The notes under the pieces were generated by a model. That model searched no databases. It was given only the letters and a program-made list of their open reading frames with translations, and was not told the origin of the DNA. From positions 1 through 58,667 of the forward strand of contig JAKQDD010000148.1 of the NCBI GenBank assembly GCA_029556615.1: DNA of 58,667 nucleotides, read 5' to 3'. Shown piece after piece: positions 17,262 through 26,934 of this stretch (the stretch's first letter is position 1; each line of letters opens with the position of its first letter). The DNA is from Verrucomicrobiota bacterium (lineage in GTDB: Bacteria > Verrucomicrobiota > Verrucomicrobiia > Limisphaerales > J093). A program made the position numbers and the translations under genes.

Positions 17262-18101
17262 ATGATGACGTGGGTGCATCACCTGCTGAACCTGGCGGGA
17301 TTGCTACTATGGTTCGGCTGGCGGGCCGGGGGTGAACGCGCGGCGGACACCCGGGTGGGTTGGCCTGGGGTGCTGAAGCCGGCGGCGCAGCGCCGGTCAG
17401 GATCCTGGCTTTGGCTGGCGGCATTGCTGGCGCTGCTGGCGGTGCGGTCGGTGATTTACTGGCGGGTCGGTTCGGAGGTCCGGTGGGTTCCGACGCTGGA
17501 TCTTGGGGTGATCAGTCTGCCGTTCAACAGCATCTCGTGGGTGCGGATGGCGGTTTACTCGGCGGCCAGCTTCGGCGTGGTCCTGGCGGTGGTGCATCTT
17601 TGGTTTCTGTTGCTGTCGGTGGTGAACGGGTCGATCCCTGATCTCGACCCCTGGCAGCGGCGGATCCGGCGCCACCTGGGCTGGTGCGGCCATTGGCCGG
17701 CGGTGTTGCGGCTTGTGGGGCCGTGGGGGCTGGCGGCCGGGTTATGGTATGGGGCGAACCCGGCCTTGGTGGGGTGGGGGATGACGGCGCAACCGGCGTC
17801 GGCGGCGCATTTGGTTCAACAGTCGTTGGTGGTGGGCGCGGGGATTATCCTGGCCTGGAAGTACGTGGTGCTGGGGGTGCTGTTGCTGAGCGTCTTGAAC
17901 ACATACCTTTATCTGGGCAACTACAGTCTTTGGACGTTCATTGCGGCGACGGCGAAGCGGTTGCTTCGGCCGCTGGCATTCCTGCCGCTACGGATTGGGC
18001 AGGTGGATTTCGGCCCGGTGGTGGGTCTGGCCGGGGCGATCGCGGCCTTTGCGGCGATCGAGTGGGGGTTGCACGAGCTGTTTGCGCGATTGCCGTTATG
18101 A
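17262..18101 (+). CDS. YggT-like integral membrane protein
   Basis: A 279-residue membrane protein with about five hydrophobic segments. The last segments resemble the YggT family: AATAKRLLRPLAFLPLRIGQ, then DFGPVVGLAGAIAAFAAIEW. YggT is normally about 100-190 residues with two copies of the domain; here the first half (LLNLAGLLLWFGW, AVYSAASFGVVLAVVHLWF) is divergent. Two adjacent ATGs (17262 and 17265) follow a GGAGG at 17253-17257. Its stop overlaps the start of the YggU gene (ATGA at 18098-18101), and a yggT-yggU pair is also found in other bacteria, supporting the call. Function unknown; the family is linked to membrane or osmotic physiology. Confidence 0.75.
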   Translation: MMTWVHHLLNLAGLLLWFGWRAGGERAADTRVGWPGVLKPAAQRRSGSWLWLAALLALLAVRSVIYWRVGSEVRWVPTLDLGVISLPFNSISWVRMAVYSAASFGVVLAVVHLWFLLLSVVNGSIPDLDPWQRRIRRHLGWCGHWPAVLRLVGPWGLAAGLWYGANPALVGWGMTAQPASAAHLVQQSLVVGAGIILAWKYVVLGVLLLSVLNTYLYLGNYSLWTFIAATAKRLLRPLAFLPLRIGQVDFGPVVGLAGAIAAFAAIEWGLHELFARLPL

Positions 18102-18406
18102 GCGTTCCGTTTCTGCGCGAGGAAGGGGATGCCGTCTGGCTTGCGGTGAAGGTGCAACCGCGCGCTTCGATGAACGAGGTGGCCGGAGCGCAGGGAGAGG
18201 CGTTGCGGATCCGGCTCACGGCCCCGCCGGTGGAGGGCGCGGCCAACGAGGAGCTCGTGCGGTTTCTGGCGCGCGTGCTGGAGTGTCCGCGCCGGCAGAT
18301 CGAACTGGTCCGCGGCCATCGGTCGCGCCACAAGGTCGTGCGCATTCCGGGGATGACCGCGAGTGCGGTGGCGTCGAAGCTGTTGAAGAGTGGTCAACCC
18401 GATTGA
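18098..18406 (+). CDS. yggU: DUF167/YggU family protein
   Basis: A 102-residue cytoplasmic protein matching the DUF167/YggU family from residue 12 on: LAVKVQPRASMNEVAGAQ, LRIRLTAPPVEGAANEELV, RRQIELVRGHRSRHKVVRI. Length and motif order are standard. It starts inside the stop of the YggT-like gene, so it is translationally coupled. The family has a compact alpha/beta fold and no established biochemical role. Confidence 0.92.
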   Translation: MSVPFLREEGDAVWLAVKVQPRASMNEVAGAQGEALRIRLTAPPVEGAANEELVRFLARVLECPRRQIELVRGHRSRHKVVRIPGMTASAVASKLLKSGQPD

Positions 18407-18467
18407 GCGGGCTGGGTGTGTGCAAGAACTGATTCCGATCTCGAACGCAACGAACTCACGACCTGCC

Positions 18468-21119
18468 ATGAAGAACCTCCTGATTTGTTCGTTCTCATTG
18501 GCAGTCGGCTTCGCCTTGGCCGGGGAACAGCATTCGCCGGCGGGCGCTCCTCCCGGCGCGAACCTCGCCCTGGTCGCCACGACGTCCACCTCGTTTGTCT
18601 CCGGCCACGAGACGATCACGGCCCTCAATGACGGCTTGACTCCCCGGGACTCGAATGACAAGCGCAACGGCGCTTACGGCAACTGGCCCCAGCGCGGCAC
18701 CCAGTGGGTGCAGTACGATTGGTCCCTGCCGGTTGCAATCAGGCAGATGGACGTCTATTGGTTTGACGACCACGGAGGCGTGCGCCTGCCCAAGGCTTGC
18801 CGGCTGCAATACTGGGACGGCAGCGGGTTCGCGGATGTGCCGGGTGCCAGCGGCCTCGGACTCGCGGAGCATTGTTTCAACAGCACGATCTTCCCGGAGA
18901 TCACCACCACCAGGCTGCGCTTGGAGTTCGACGGGACCGGCGACAGCTCGACCGGCATCCTCGAATGGCGTGTTTATGACACCGGCAAGTCGCCGAACTT
19001 CCCGCCGACGGTCAGCGCCGGCGTGGATCGCGCGGTGGTCCAACCGGGCGAAACCTGGTTGAGCGGCAGGGTCAAGGATGATGGCAAGCCCAAGCCCGCG
19101 CCGACGGTACAATGGAGCAAGGCCTCCGGGCCGGGCCAGGTCAGTTTCGGTAACGTCAGCGCGTCCGAGACCACGGCGCGGTTCTCGGCGGCGGGGGACT
19201 ACATCTTGAAGCTGACGGCGGACGACGGCCAGTCGAGTGCGTCCGGCGAGGTCCAGGTGACCGTCGTGGCGAAACCGTCGGCTCCGCCGCTCAGCCCGGT
19301 CTGGACGACGCCCTACCAGGTCAGCAGCCCGTTCTGGCGTCCGCGCCTGAGGAACCTGATCGTGAACTGGATCCCGCATTGCGTGCGGCAGTGCGAGGAT
19401 CCCGAGGTGAAGGAAGGCGGCATCGAGAACTTCGTGCAGGCTGCGAAGAAGCTCGCCGGTCAGCCGGGCGCCAGGCACACCGGGGCCGTGTTTGCCAACA
19501 CCTGGGTTTACAACACGCTGGAGAGCCTGTGCCTCGCGCAGATGCTCGATCCTCAGGGTGACGCGGCGATGGCGGCCGCCCAGGACCGCCAGCGCAAGAC
19601 CATCGAGGATTGGGTGGCCAAAATCCTCGCGGCACAGGAACCGGACGGCTATCTTCTCACGCAATACACGATTCAGGGCCAACGCCGCTGGTCGAACAAG
19701 CACGACCACGAAGATTTTCAAGCCGGGCATTTCATCGAGGCTGCCATCGCGCACCACCTGATGTCGGGCGGCAAGGACGCGCGGATGTTGGACGCTGCGA
19801 AGCGCCTTGCCGACTGCTGGGTGCGCGCCATCGGCCCTCCGCCGAAGCGCGCCTGGTATCCCGGCCACCAGGAAATGGAGACGGCCCTCGTGAAGCTGGC
19901 CCGTTACGTCGAGCCGACGGACGGCTCCGGCACCGGCAGGGCGTACATCGAGTTGGCGAAGTTCCTGCTCGATTCGCGGAACGATGGCGATGAATACGAC
20001 CAGAGCCACGCGCCGGTCATCCGCCAGTACGAAGCCGTCGGGCATGCCGTGCGCGCGCTTTACTCGTACGCGGGCATGGCGGACGTCGCGATGGAGACCG
20101 GCGACACGGATTATCAGAGCGCCGTGCAGTCGCTGTGGAACAGCGTTGTGAACAAGAAGTACTATGTCACCGGCGGCATCGGCAGCGGCGAGACGTCCGA
20201 GGGCTTCGGCAAGGAGTTTTCGCTGCCGAACCACGCCTATTGCGAGTCGTGCGCGAACTGCGGCCAGCTGCACTTCCAGACCAAGCTCCAGATGATCTGG
20301 CGCGACGGCTGCCACGCCGATCTGGCGGAGGAAACGCTCTTCAACGCCATCCTCGGCGGCGTGGACCTCGACGCGCGGAACTACACGTACACCAACCCGC
20401 TCGACTCCAGCGCCAAGCGTTACACGTGGCACGTCTGCCCGTGTTGCGTTGGCATCATCCCGCGCACGCTGCTGAGCCTGCCGACGTGGATGTACACCAA
20501 GAGCAGGGACGCGATCTGGGTGAACCAGTTCGCCGGCAGTGCGGTGACCGTGGACAAGATCGCCGGCACGTCGGTGAAGCTCACGCAGGCGACCGATTAC
20601 CCCTGGAGCGGCAAGGTTGCGTTGGACGTGAATCCCGCCGCAGCGGTGGCCTTCACGCTGAACATCCGCGTGCCGGACCGCCAGACCAGCCTGCTCTACA
20701 CCAACACGCCGAGAGTCGGGGGTCTGCTCTCGCTGGCGGTCAACGGGAAGCCCGTGAAACCGAAGATTGAGCGTGGCTATGCGATCCTGGATCGCACGTG
20801 GAAGGCCGGCGACAAGGTCGAGTGGGAAGTGCCGCTGGCGGTCCAGCGCGTGGTTGCCGACCACCGGATCGTGGCCGATCGTGGCCGCGTTGCCCTGCGC
20901 CACGGCCCGCTGATCTACAACATCGAGAGCGTCGACCAGGACGTGAATGCCGTGCTGCCCTCGTCCGCGCCACTCACCACCGAGTGGAGGCCGGACTTGC
21001 TTGGCGGCGTGCTGGTGATCCAAGGCCAGTTCGCCGACGGCAAGCCGTTGCTGGCGATCCCCAACTACGCCCGGCTCAACCGCGGCGGACGATCCGTTGT
21101 CTGGATGAAAGACCGATGA
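18468..21119 (+). CDS. Secreted GH127 beta-L-arabinofuranosidase with N-terminal carbohydrate-binding-like domain
   Basis: An 883-residue protein with a signal peptide (MKNLLICSFSLAVGFALAG). Residues 30-180 look like a discoidin/F5-8C-like domain (QWVQYDWSLPVAIRQMDVYW) and 185-265 like a PKD/Ig-type domain. The GH127 domain starts about 275 (VSSPFWRPRLRNLIVNWIP). Zinc and catalytic residues known from the family appear as Glu593/Cys595 in YCESCANCG and Cys659-Cys660 in HVCPCCVG. GH127 enzymes release L-arabinofuranose from plant polymers or glycoproteins. The ATG at 18468 gives the signal peptide. The base use looks more C-ending than in genes to its left. The stop is a few bases before a dispersed element. 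Confidence 0.9.
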   Translation: MKNLLICSFSLAVGFALAGEQHSPAGAPPGANLALVATTSTSFVSGHETITALNDGLTPRDSNDKRNGAYGNWPQRGTQWVQYDWSLPVAIRQMDVYWFDDHGGVRLPKACRLQYWDGSGFADVPGASGLGLAEHCFNSTIFPEITTTRLRLEFDGTGDSSTGILEWRVYDTGKSPNFPPTVSAGVDRAVVQPGETWLSGRVKDDGKPKPAPTVQWSKASGPGQVSFGNVSASETTARFSAAGDYILKLTADDGQSSASGEVQVTVVAKPSAPPLSPVWTTPYQVSSPFWRPRLRNLIVNWIPHCVRQCEDPEVKEGGIENFVQAAKKLAGQPGARHTGAVFANTWVYNTLESLCLAQMLDPQGDAAMAAAQDRQRKTIEDWVAKILAAQEPDGYLLTQYTIQGQRRWSNKHDHEDFQAGHFIEAAIAHHLMSGGKDARMLDAAKRLADCWVRAIGPPPKRAWYPGHQEMETALVKLARYVEPTDGSGTGRAYIELAKFLLDSRNDGDEYDQSHAPVIRQYEAVGHAVRALYSYAGMADVAMETGDTDYQSAVQSLWNSVVNKKYYVTGGIGSGETSEGFGKEFSLPNHAYCESCANCGQLHFQTKLQMIWRDGCHADLAEETLFNAILGGVDLDARNYTYTNPLDSSAKRYTWHVCPCCVGIIPRTLLSLPTWMYTKSRDAIWVNQFAGSAVTVDKIAGTSVKLTQATDYPWSGKVALDVNPAAAVAFTLNIRVPDRQTSLLYTNTPRVGGLLSLAVNGKPVKPKIERGYAILDRTWKAGDKVEWEVPLAVQRVVADHRIVADRGRVALRHGPLIYNIESVDQDVNAVLPSSAPLTTEWRPDLLGGVLVIQGQFADGKPLLAIPNYARLNRGGRSVVWMKDR

Positions 21120-21122
21120 CTC

Positions 21123-21466
21123 CCAGCGAGGCGCCGCCTCAGACCTAACGAAGTCCGCGATCCCATGAAGCCTTACTGCCTTTCCGGACCCTCTCTTCCG
21201 CGCCTCGCTAATGTAGAGTCCTCGACGGAGGATGGGGAGGCTTGGAACAGCAGAGACCCAAACTTGACCTGTTGACCGCATATTCCAGGAGTCGAGGACT
21301 CCACGCCTTCTCCCAAACTGCGCTGGGAAATAGGGGTTCGCCTGCGGCGAACAGCAGTTCGCGAACGCCGACTCCTGCATCGAGTCCGCGCGCCGGTCCT
21401 TCCCTCCCCCTGCGACCCCGGAGCGGGGGGAGTGCCGCAAACAAGGTGACAGGCTAATGGTCTCCC
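21123..21466 (+). repeat. Dispersed element, long form with distal module (copy D)
   Basis: The left 181-182 bp match the complete element (CCAG in place of CTAG, both inverted pairs present), beginning four bases after the GH127 stop. It then continues with a further 160-bp module absent from copies B, C and H: CTGCGCTGGGAA, TTCGCCTGCGGCGAA (a small hairpin), GTTCGCGAAC palindrome, and the end AGTGCCGCAAACAAGGTGAC. The copy at 42446-42788 is nearly base-for-base the same. It fills most of the space between the convergent GH127 and ABC ATPase genes. Confidence 0.85.
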
Positions 21467-21513
21467 TGGCCCGTCGCGTCAGGGCGAGGTATCCGGGGCT
21501 ACCCCCCTTCGGT

Positions 21514-22266
21514 TCACGGTTTGTCCCGCTGGAGTGGGGAATGGAGCGCGGCGGAAGTCTCTGGTTTCATGAGGAGTCTGCCGTCTTCCATTTCGAACGT
21601 GCGGTCAAACGTGTCCAGCGCCCGGTGGTCATGGGTGACCACGACCACGCCCGCCCCGCGTTCGTGGGCGACCTTGGCGAAGAGTTCCATGACCTGACGC
21701 CCCCGATGGCTGTCGAGGGCTGCCGTGGGTTCGTCGGCGAGAATGAGATCCGGTTCGTTCGCCAGGGCGCGCGCCACGGCAACCCTTTGTTGTTGGCCAC
21801 CGGAGAGCGCCTCGGGCAGGTTGCCGGCGCGATCGGCCACGCCGAGGTATTCCATCAGTTCCAAGGCCCGGCGCCGGGCCTGTCGCGGCGGGACATCATT
21901 GATTTCCAGGGCCACCTGCACGTTGTGCAGGGCGGTGAGGAACGGGATCAGGTTTGCCTTCTGGAAGACGAATCCCAAGTGATGGCGCCGGAAGGCTCGG
22001 AGTTCGACGAGCGGTTGGGGACCATCCTGGACCGGCACTCCGCCGATGACGATGCGACCGCTTGTGGGGGGATTGATCAGGCCCATTGCGGTCAGGAGGG
22101 TGGACTTCCCCGCGCCGCTGGGGCCCAGCAACGCGACGACCTCGCCTCGTGCCACCCGAAGGTTCACCTGGCGCATGGCGACCACCTCGGTGTTGCCGCT
22201 GCCATAGACCTTGGTGAGGTCGAAGACCTCGATCGCCGGAGAGACCGGTTGGGGACTTTCCCTCAC
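21514..22266 (-). CDS. ABC transporter ATP-binding protein (MacB/LolD/DevA type)
   Basis: A 250-residue cytoplasmic ATPase. Walker A is GPSGAGKST, the signature is LSGGQQQR, Walker B is [12 protein letters not shown], and the switch histidine is in VVVTHDH. The N-terminal [13 protein letters not shown] and the [19 protein letters not shown]-loop place it in the MacB/LolD/DevA family, which powers FtsX-like permeases. Its start overlaps the permease stop (4 bases, 22263-22266), so it is the last gene of a three-gene operon: adaptor, permease, ATPase. Substrate unknown. Confidence 0.93.
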   Translation of the reverse strand: MRESPQPVSPAIEVFDLTKVYGSGNTEVVAMRQVNLRVARGEVVALLGPSGAGKSTLLTAMGLINPPTSGRIVIGGVPVQDGPQPLVELRAFRRHHLGFVFQKANLIPFLTALHNVQVALEINDVPPRQARRRALELMEYLGVADRAGNLPEALSGGQQQRVAVARALANEPDLILADEPTAALDSHRGRQVMELFAKVAHERGAGVVVVTHDHRALDTFDRTFEMEDGRLLMKPETSAALHSPLQRDKP

Positions 22267-23474
22267 GACAACACCTTGTTCGGTTCAACCCGTGCGGCCT
22301 TCCAGATCCCGACCAGGCTGGCCAGCACCGAGATCATGACGACCACCAAAGCCAGGGCCCAGAGGTCCCCTGGAGTGATGAGGACCCGGCGTGGAAACCG
22401 CGGAAAGACCCAGCCGCCCAGCAGCCAGGCGATGCCAAAGCCGATTGCCCCGAGCAGCAGCGCCTGCTGGAGAATCAGGCCGATGATCATCCGGTTGCGG
22501 GCTCCCATGAGCTTGAGCATGGCGATGTCATGGATCTTGTCGAGGGTGAGGGTATAGAGAATCAGTGCCATGATGATCGTGGAGATCACCACAAGCAGGA
22601 CGCGGAACAAGCCGATCTGGCGTCGCGCCTTGTCGATCATGCCTCGGACCAGGAGTTGTTCCTGGGCGTCGCGCGTGTGAACCGAAACATCGGGCCATGC
22701 CCCGACCAGGTCTGCCACGGCCTGAGGGTCGTTTCCGGGCTTGACGGTGACCGTGACCGCGCTGACCTGGGGCGGGCCGAGGGCGGGAATGCCGGTGGAC
22801 AGACCCTTGCCCCGCTCCGCCATCGCCGGCTGTGCCTGTCCCAAGTCCTGACCCAGCGCTCGGGCGAACCGGGCGGCCCGTTCCAGGCGGATTGATTCAC
22901 CGGAGACATCGAATTGAACGGCCAACGCATCGGTGACGGTGAAGAAGGCGATTCCGTCCCCTCCGGATGACACCATGCCCCTGGTAAGTCCCACGACGGT
23001 GTAGAGGTCCTTGCCCAAGCGGACCTGTTCCCCCAGAGCCAGACCGAGCGAAACGTCCGCGATCATCTCATAGTGCGCCTGGGCCAACGGCCGGCCGGTC
23101 ACCAGCTTGGTCCATTGCCCCTGGTCCTCCGGCCAGGAGAGCCCATGCACCGTCATTCGGAGGGGTCGCCCGCGGTGATCGCGTTGCACGCTGTGGGAGA
23201 CGAAACTCCGGGCGCGTTGCACCCCGGGAACCGCGCGAATCCGATCCTCGAGGCTGGCGGGAACACGGGAGATCTCGGCAAACGGGCCGCGGGTCCCGTG
23301 TTGCACCACCCAGAGGTCGGCATCAATGCCATCGACCACGATGAGGGCATCATCGATCATGCCCCGATAGATGCCGCTCATTCCCAGCACGATCATCAGG
23401 AGCAGACCGATCCCGACGGCGGTGAGCGCAAACCGGCCGAGGTTGTGCCGGACGTCCTGGGCGGCGAGGTTCAT
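22263..23474 (-). CDS. FtsX-like ABC transporter permease (MacB/DevC type)
   Basis: A 403-residue membrane protein. One hydrophobic segment at residues 14-36 (GRFALTAVGIGLLLMIVLGM), a large periplasmic domain (about 40-280), and three helices in the C-terminal FtsX domain (IGLFRVLLVVISTIIMALIL, LLGAIGFGIAWLLGGW, LWALALVVVMISVLAS). The end [13 protein letters not shown] is the family hallmark. The DevC-like layout, with the ATPase as a separate gene, fits the neighbours. The start is placed at ATG 23474, which overlaps the adaptor stop by four bases. Confidence 0.9.
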   Translation of the reverse strand: MNLAAQDVRHNLGRFALTAVGIGLLLMIVLGMSGIYRGMIDDALIVVDGIDADLWVVQHGTRGPFAEISRVPASLEDRIRAVPGVQRARSFVSHSVQRDHRGRPLRMTVHGLSWPEDQGQWTKLVTGRPLAQAHYEMIADVSLGLALGEQVRLGKDLYTVVGLTRGMVSSGGDGIAFFTVTDALAVQFDVSGESIRLERAARFARALGQDLGQAQPAMAERGKGLSTGIPALGPPQVSAVTVTVKPGNDPQAVADLVGAWPDVSVHTRDAQEQLLVRGMIDKARRQIGLFRVLLVVISTIIMALILYTLTLDKIHDIAMLKLMGARNRMIIGLILQQALLLGAIGFGIAWLLGGWVFPRFPRRVLITPGDLWALALVVVMISVLASLVGIWKAARVEPNKVLS

Positions 23475-24682
23475 GATCCGCGGACCCGCTGGCCGTCCCG
23501 CAGCATCCCTCGGGCACTGTGCACCGGCCGGGCCACCCGATCCCCCGCAGCAAGTCCCTGAGTTACCTCCACCATCGAGGCGCCCTGCAGACCGAGGGTG
23601 ATTGGCCGCCATTGAGCCCGGCCCTTGGCATTGACGAAAGCCCCGGGCCGCCGCTCACGCCAAATCACGAACTCGTTGGGAATGAGCAGGGCCGACTGTT
23701 TGCAGCGCGTTTGGATATGAACCTCGCCCCGCTGTCCCACGGCCCAGTTTGCCGGCAACTGGTCCACCCGCACATCCACGAGGAACTCCCGTGTCTCCCG
23801 ATCGGCCTGCCGCCCCAACCGCACCAACTCTCCGTCGTAGGACTGATTTGGCTCGGAGCGGAACACCACCCTGGTCTTCTGTCCCGCCGCCAGCCGACTC
23901 ATGGCGGTTTCATCGACCCAGGCCGAAAGCCACAGTTCGTTGGTTGCGATCAACTGCAGGACCGCGCTGGCGGGGACGACCACGTCCCCCGGATGACGGT
24001 CCCGCCGTACCACCAGTCCATTCAGGGGACTTCTCAACTCCGTGTCTGCCAGACGGGCTTTGTGGTAGCGGAGTGTCCGCTCGGCGGTCACTTGTTGTTT
24101 TTCGGCCTCGATGATGCCTGCCTGGGCCCGACTCATTTCCGCGTCGGCAACCCGCATCCCTTCGACCGCCTTGTCGAAATCCGATTCTGCGGCAACCCGG
24201 GCCTCCCGCAGGTCCAGGGCGCGTTGGTGATCGAGTTGGGCCTGGTTGAGCACTGCCGCAGCCCGGTTTTCCTCCGCTCGAAGACGCTGGACCGTGGCTT
24301 GGGCCGCCTCCAGGGCCGCCTCCGCCACTGCCACCTGCTCGCGCAAGTCGGCGTCGTCCAACCGGGCCAGCAACTGGCCCTCCAGGACGGCGTCGTTTTG
24401 GTCGACAAGCACCTCCACCAACCGCCCCGGGATCTTCGGGCTCAGAGTGGTTTCGATTCGCGGCTCCAGCGTGCCCGTTCCCATGACCTCTTCGGCAATG
24501 GACCCGGAGTGGGTTATGTGTTCGACGACGGGAAGGGGTGCGAGCTTCAGCTTGTAGACGGCGGCGGCCACGAGAACGGCTGCGAGAATCCACTTGGGTG
24601 CCCGGCTTAACCAGCGTCGGCAAGGCCTTGCGGAGTGGTTTTTCGGGGCAAGGTCTTCGGTCTGAGCTTGCGTTGTCGGCAT
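23471..24682 (-). CDS. HlyD/MacA-type periplasmic adaptor protein
   Basis: A 403-residue membrane-fusion protein. An N-terminal membrane anchor at about 30-47 (ILAAVLVAAAVYKLKLAPL) is followed by the biotinyl-lipoyl half-motif (GTGTLEPRIETTLSPKIPGR), a long alpha-hairpin coiled coil (about 110-215, rich in A/E/Q/R), the second lipoyl half (LRSPLNGLVVRRDRHPGDVV) and a beta-barrel domain. It would link the FtsX-like permease to an outer-membrane exit duct. It is the first gene of the operon. No TolC-type gene is in the window. Confidence 0.9.
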   Translation of the reverse strand: MPTTQAQTEDLAPKNHSARPCRRWLSRAPKWILAAVLVAAAVYKLKLAPLPVVEHITHSGSIAEEVMGTGTLEPRIETTLSPKIPGRLVEVLVDQNDAVLEGQLLARLDDADLREQVAVAEAALEAAQATVQRLRAEENRAAAVLNQAQLDHQRALDLREARVAAESDFDKAVEGMRVADAEMSRAQAGIIEAEKQQVTAERTLRYHKARLADTELRSPLNGLVVRRDRHPGDVVVPASAVLQLIATNELWLSAWVDETAMSRLAAGQKTRVVFRSEPNQSYDGELVRLGRQADRETREFLVDVRVDQLPANWAVGQRGEVHIQTRCKQSALLIPNEFVIWRERRPGAFVNAKGRAQWRPITLGLQGASMVEVTQGLAAGDRVARPVHSARGMLRDGQRVRGS

Positions 24683-24874
24683 AAGGCACTGCGATCAAAC
24701 GGCCAGACGACATGGCGACGGGACTTCCGCGCCATGCGTCGATGCTGAGGTCACGATACAGAAACCGGCCGGGTCTGCCCAGCCCGAAACCGCCGCGCAA
24801 GACCGGGCGGAAGTCGGCCCGTCGCGATGACTGAGTGACCGTCCCGACCGCGGGAGGAGAGACGCGGCCGTTGG

Positions 24875-26788
24875 TCAGTCACCTCGGAGGAGGAAGTTCT
24901 CGAGGAGGATCACGAGGATGCCCATGATGGCGCCGCCGGCGATGAGGCCGGCGCAGATGGGTTCCTGGTTTTCGACGATGACCTTGCGGCCGGCGGAGTC
25001 ATCGCGGCGGAAGATGCGCCCGGCGAGCCAGAAGGCGAAGGACCCGAGGAACATGGCGAAGCAGTTATTGAAGGGGATGACGGCGGCGAGTCCGATGCCC
25101 ACGCCCGAGAGCCAGAATCGGCCCCGGGTGGCGACGCGGACGGTTTCGAGGAGGATGCCGGCGAGGCCGCCGTAGAGGGCGGCCCAGCGGGCGGAGACGG
25201 GGAGTTTGTCGAGGCCCTGGGTCAGGAGCTCGGCCACGGCGCGCCAGACGGTGGCGGCGGGCATGGGGTAGGTGTCGCTGAGGAGCTGGGCTGGGCCCTG
25301 GCTGAGAAAGGCGAGGTAGAAAATGGGGGTGGCGACGATGGCGCCGGCGAGGATTCCGAGGACGTGGCCGATGGCCTGGAGACGGGGTTTGGCGCCGAGC
25401 ATATAGCCCGGCTTGATGTTCATGAGCAGATTCGAGGCATTGCTGGCGGCTTCGGCGGTGATGCTGGCGGTGGCGAGATTGGTCACGATATTGCCGGGGG
25501 CGAGCACGCCGTAGGTGAGTTGCGTGAGTTTGCCCATGGCTCCGAGCGGTGTGATGGAGGTCAGCGCGGTCGAGTTCACGCCGATGAGCGTGAAGAGGAA
25601 GATGAGGGGGATGGCGAGCGCGCCCATCGCGAAGCTGACCTGGAAGAAGAGGTGGGCGAGCATGACGACCGTCAGGCCGGCGAGGGGAATGCCGACGACG
25701 AAGACGCGCATGGGCAATTCGACGTCGGCGAGCACGTCGGTCTCCGGCTGGCGGGGTCCCCGGCGGAAGAGGCCGCGGAAGGCGCTGAGGAGGATCTGGG
25801 GTTTGGCGAAGAAGGCGAACAGCGAGGCGGTGGTCATCATGGCGACGCCGCCCCAGAGGGCCCAGGTGGTGATGGCCTTGAAGCCGTAGTGGGTGATGCC
25901 CTCGACGGTGCGTCCCTGGATGTCGCCGCAGGCGATGAAGACGGGAGCAACGACGAGGTAGTTCAAGACGGCGCCGATGAGGAGGGAGACGCCGGTTCGG
26001 ATGCCCATCAAGCCGCCGGCGGCCATCATGACGAGGTCGGTGTCCGGCCGGACCGTCAATTCCCGAAGGGGAACGCCTTTGATGGCGGGGGTGCAGAGGC
26101 GGTAAATCCAGTCGTCGAGGAACTCGGGAATGGCGAGGGCGCCGAGGTGGGCTTTGGCCATCAGGGCATGGCTTTGGAGGATTTTGACTCCTGCGGACAC
26201 GATTCCCGTGATGACCAGGAGTTTGGCCTTGAGCATGCCGGCGGCGGCATCGCCCGCGTGGAGGGCGTCCATGACGATTCCGGCGGCCCGGCCTTCGGGG
26301 AAGGGATGCTGTTCATCATTGATGAAGCGGCGTTTGAGCGGGAAGGCGAACAGGACGCCGAGCACGGCGATGGCGATCATCCAGGCCATGGCCACGTGGA
26401 TGGGGAGGACGGCGTTGGTGACGAGCATGTAGGCGGCCAGGCTCGATATGAGCGGGGAGGTCATGTACCCCGCGGAGGTGGCGATCGACTGCATGGCGTT
26501 GTTCTCGAGCAGGGAGAACTCGCGCATGCCGCCGAGGCGGCTCATGGCTTTGAAGAGTGCGAAGGCCAGGACCACGGAGGTGATGCCGACCCCGAGGGTC
26601 CAGCCGGTCTTGGCGCCGACGTAGAGGTTGGTGAGGGAGAGGACGCCGCCGAGGCCCATGCCCATGAGGGCGGCGCGGAGGGTGAGCTGGGGTGTATCGC
26701 CGCGGTAGACGTTGTCACGCCACCAGCGGTCCTTTTGTTCGAGAGTCCAGGTGCGGATCTGTTCCTCGGTGAGTTGCTTGATGGCCAT
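24875..26788 (-). CDS. OPT-family oligopeptide transporter
   Basis: A 637-residue membrane protein with about 14-16 hydrophobic segments. Motifs typical of the bacterial OPT family: LTNLYVGAKTGWTLGVGITS, LLENNAMQSIATSAGYMTS, and PFPEGRAAGIVMDALHAGD. Such proteins import oligopeptides or related compounds, but substrate cannot be told from sequence. Length is typical. It is monocistronic, with about 190 bases without a gene between it and the adaptor gene of the ABC operon. The ATG at 26788 has weak ribosome-binding sequence upstream. Confidence 0.9.
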   Translation of the reverse strand: MAIKQLTEEQIRTWTLEQKDRWWRDNVYRGDTPQLTLRAALMGMGLGGVLSLTNLYVGAKTGWTLGVGITSVVLAFALFKAMSRLGGMREFSLLENNAMQSIATSAGYMTSPLISSLAAYMLVTNAVLPIHVAMAWMIAIAVLGVLFAFPLKRRFINDEQHPFPEGRAAGIVMDALHAGDAAAGMLKAKLLVITGIVSAGVKILQSHALMAKAHLGALAIPEFLDDWIYRLCTPAIKGVPLRELTVRPDTDLVMMAAGGLMGIRTGVSLLIGAVLNYLVVAPVFIACGDIQGRTVEGITHYGFKAITTWALWGGVAMMTTASLFAFFAKPQILLSAFRGLFRRGPRQPETDVLADVELPMRVFVVGIPLAGLTVVMLAHLFFQVSFAMGALAIPLIFLFTLIGVNSTALTSITPLGAMGKLTQLTYGVLAPGNIVTNLATASITAEAASNASNLLMNIKPGYMLGAKPRLQAIGHVLGILAGAIVATPIFYLAFLSQGPAQLLSDTYPMPAATVWRAVAELLTQGLDKLPVSARWAALYGGLAGILLETVRVATRGRFWLSGVGIGLAAVIPFNNCFAMFLGSFAFWLAGRIFRRDDSAGRKVIVENQEPICAGLIAGGAIMGILVILLENFLLRGD

Positions 26789-26934
26789 GGATGGGCGGAG
26801 GCGGTTACGTTCCCCATGCCGTGCAGGGGGTCGGTTGGCGGGGAGGTTGCGGGCGTGTCGCGGTTGGCTTCAAGAAAAAAAGCCAGGGCAACAGGAGCGG
26901 AGGCGGGGGGGAGGGACGACGCGGGCTGACCGGG

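Noticed and set aside
18495..21440. A 981-codon open frame antisense to the GH127 gene
   Set aside because: No family similarity; the GH127 catalytic motifs lie on the plus strand, and the antisense frame begins inside a repeat.
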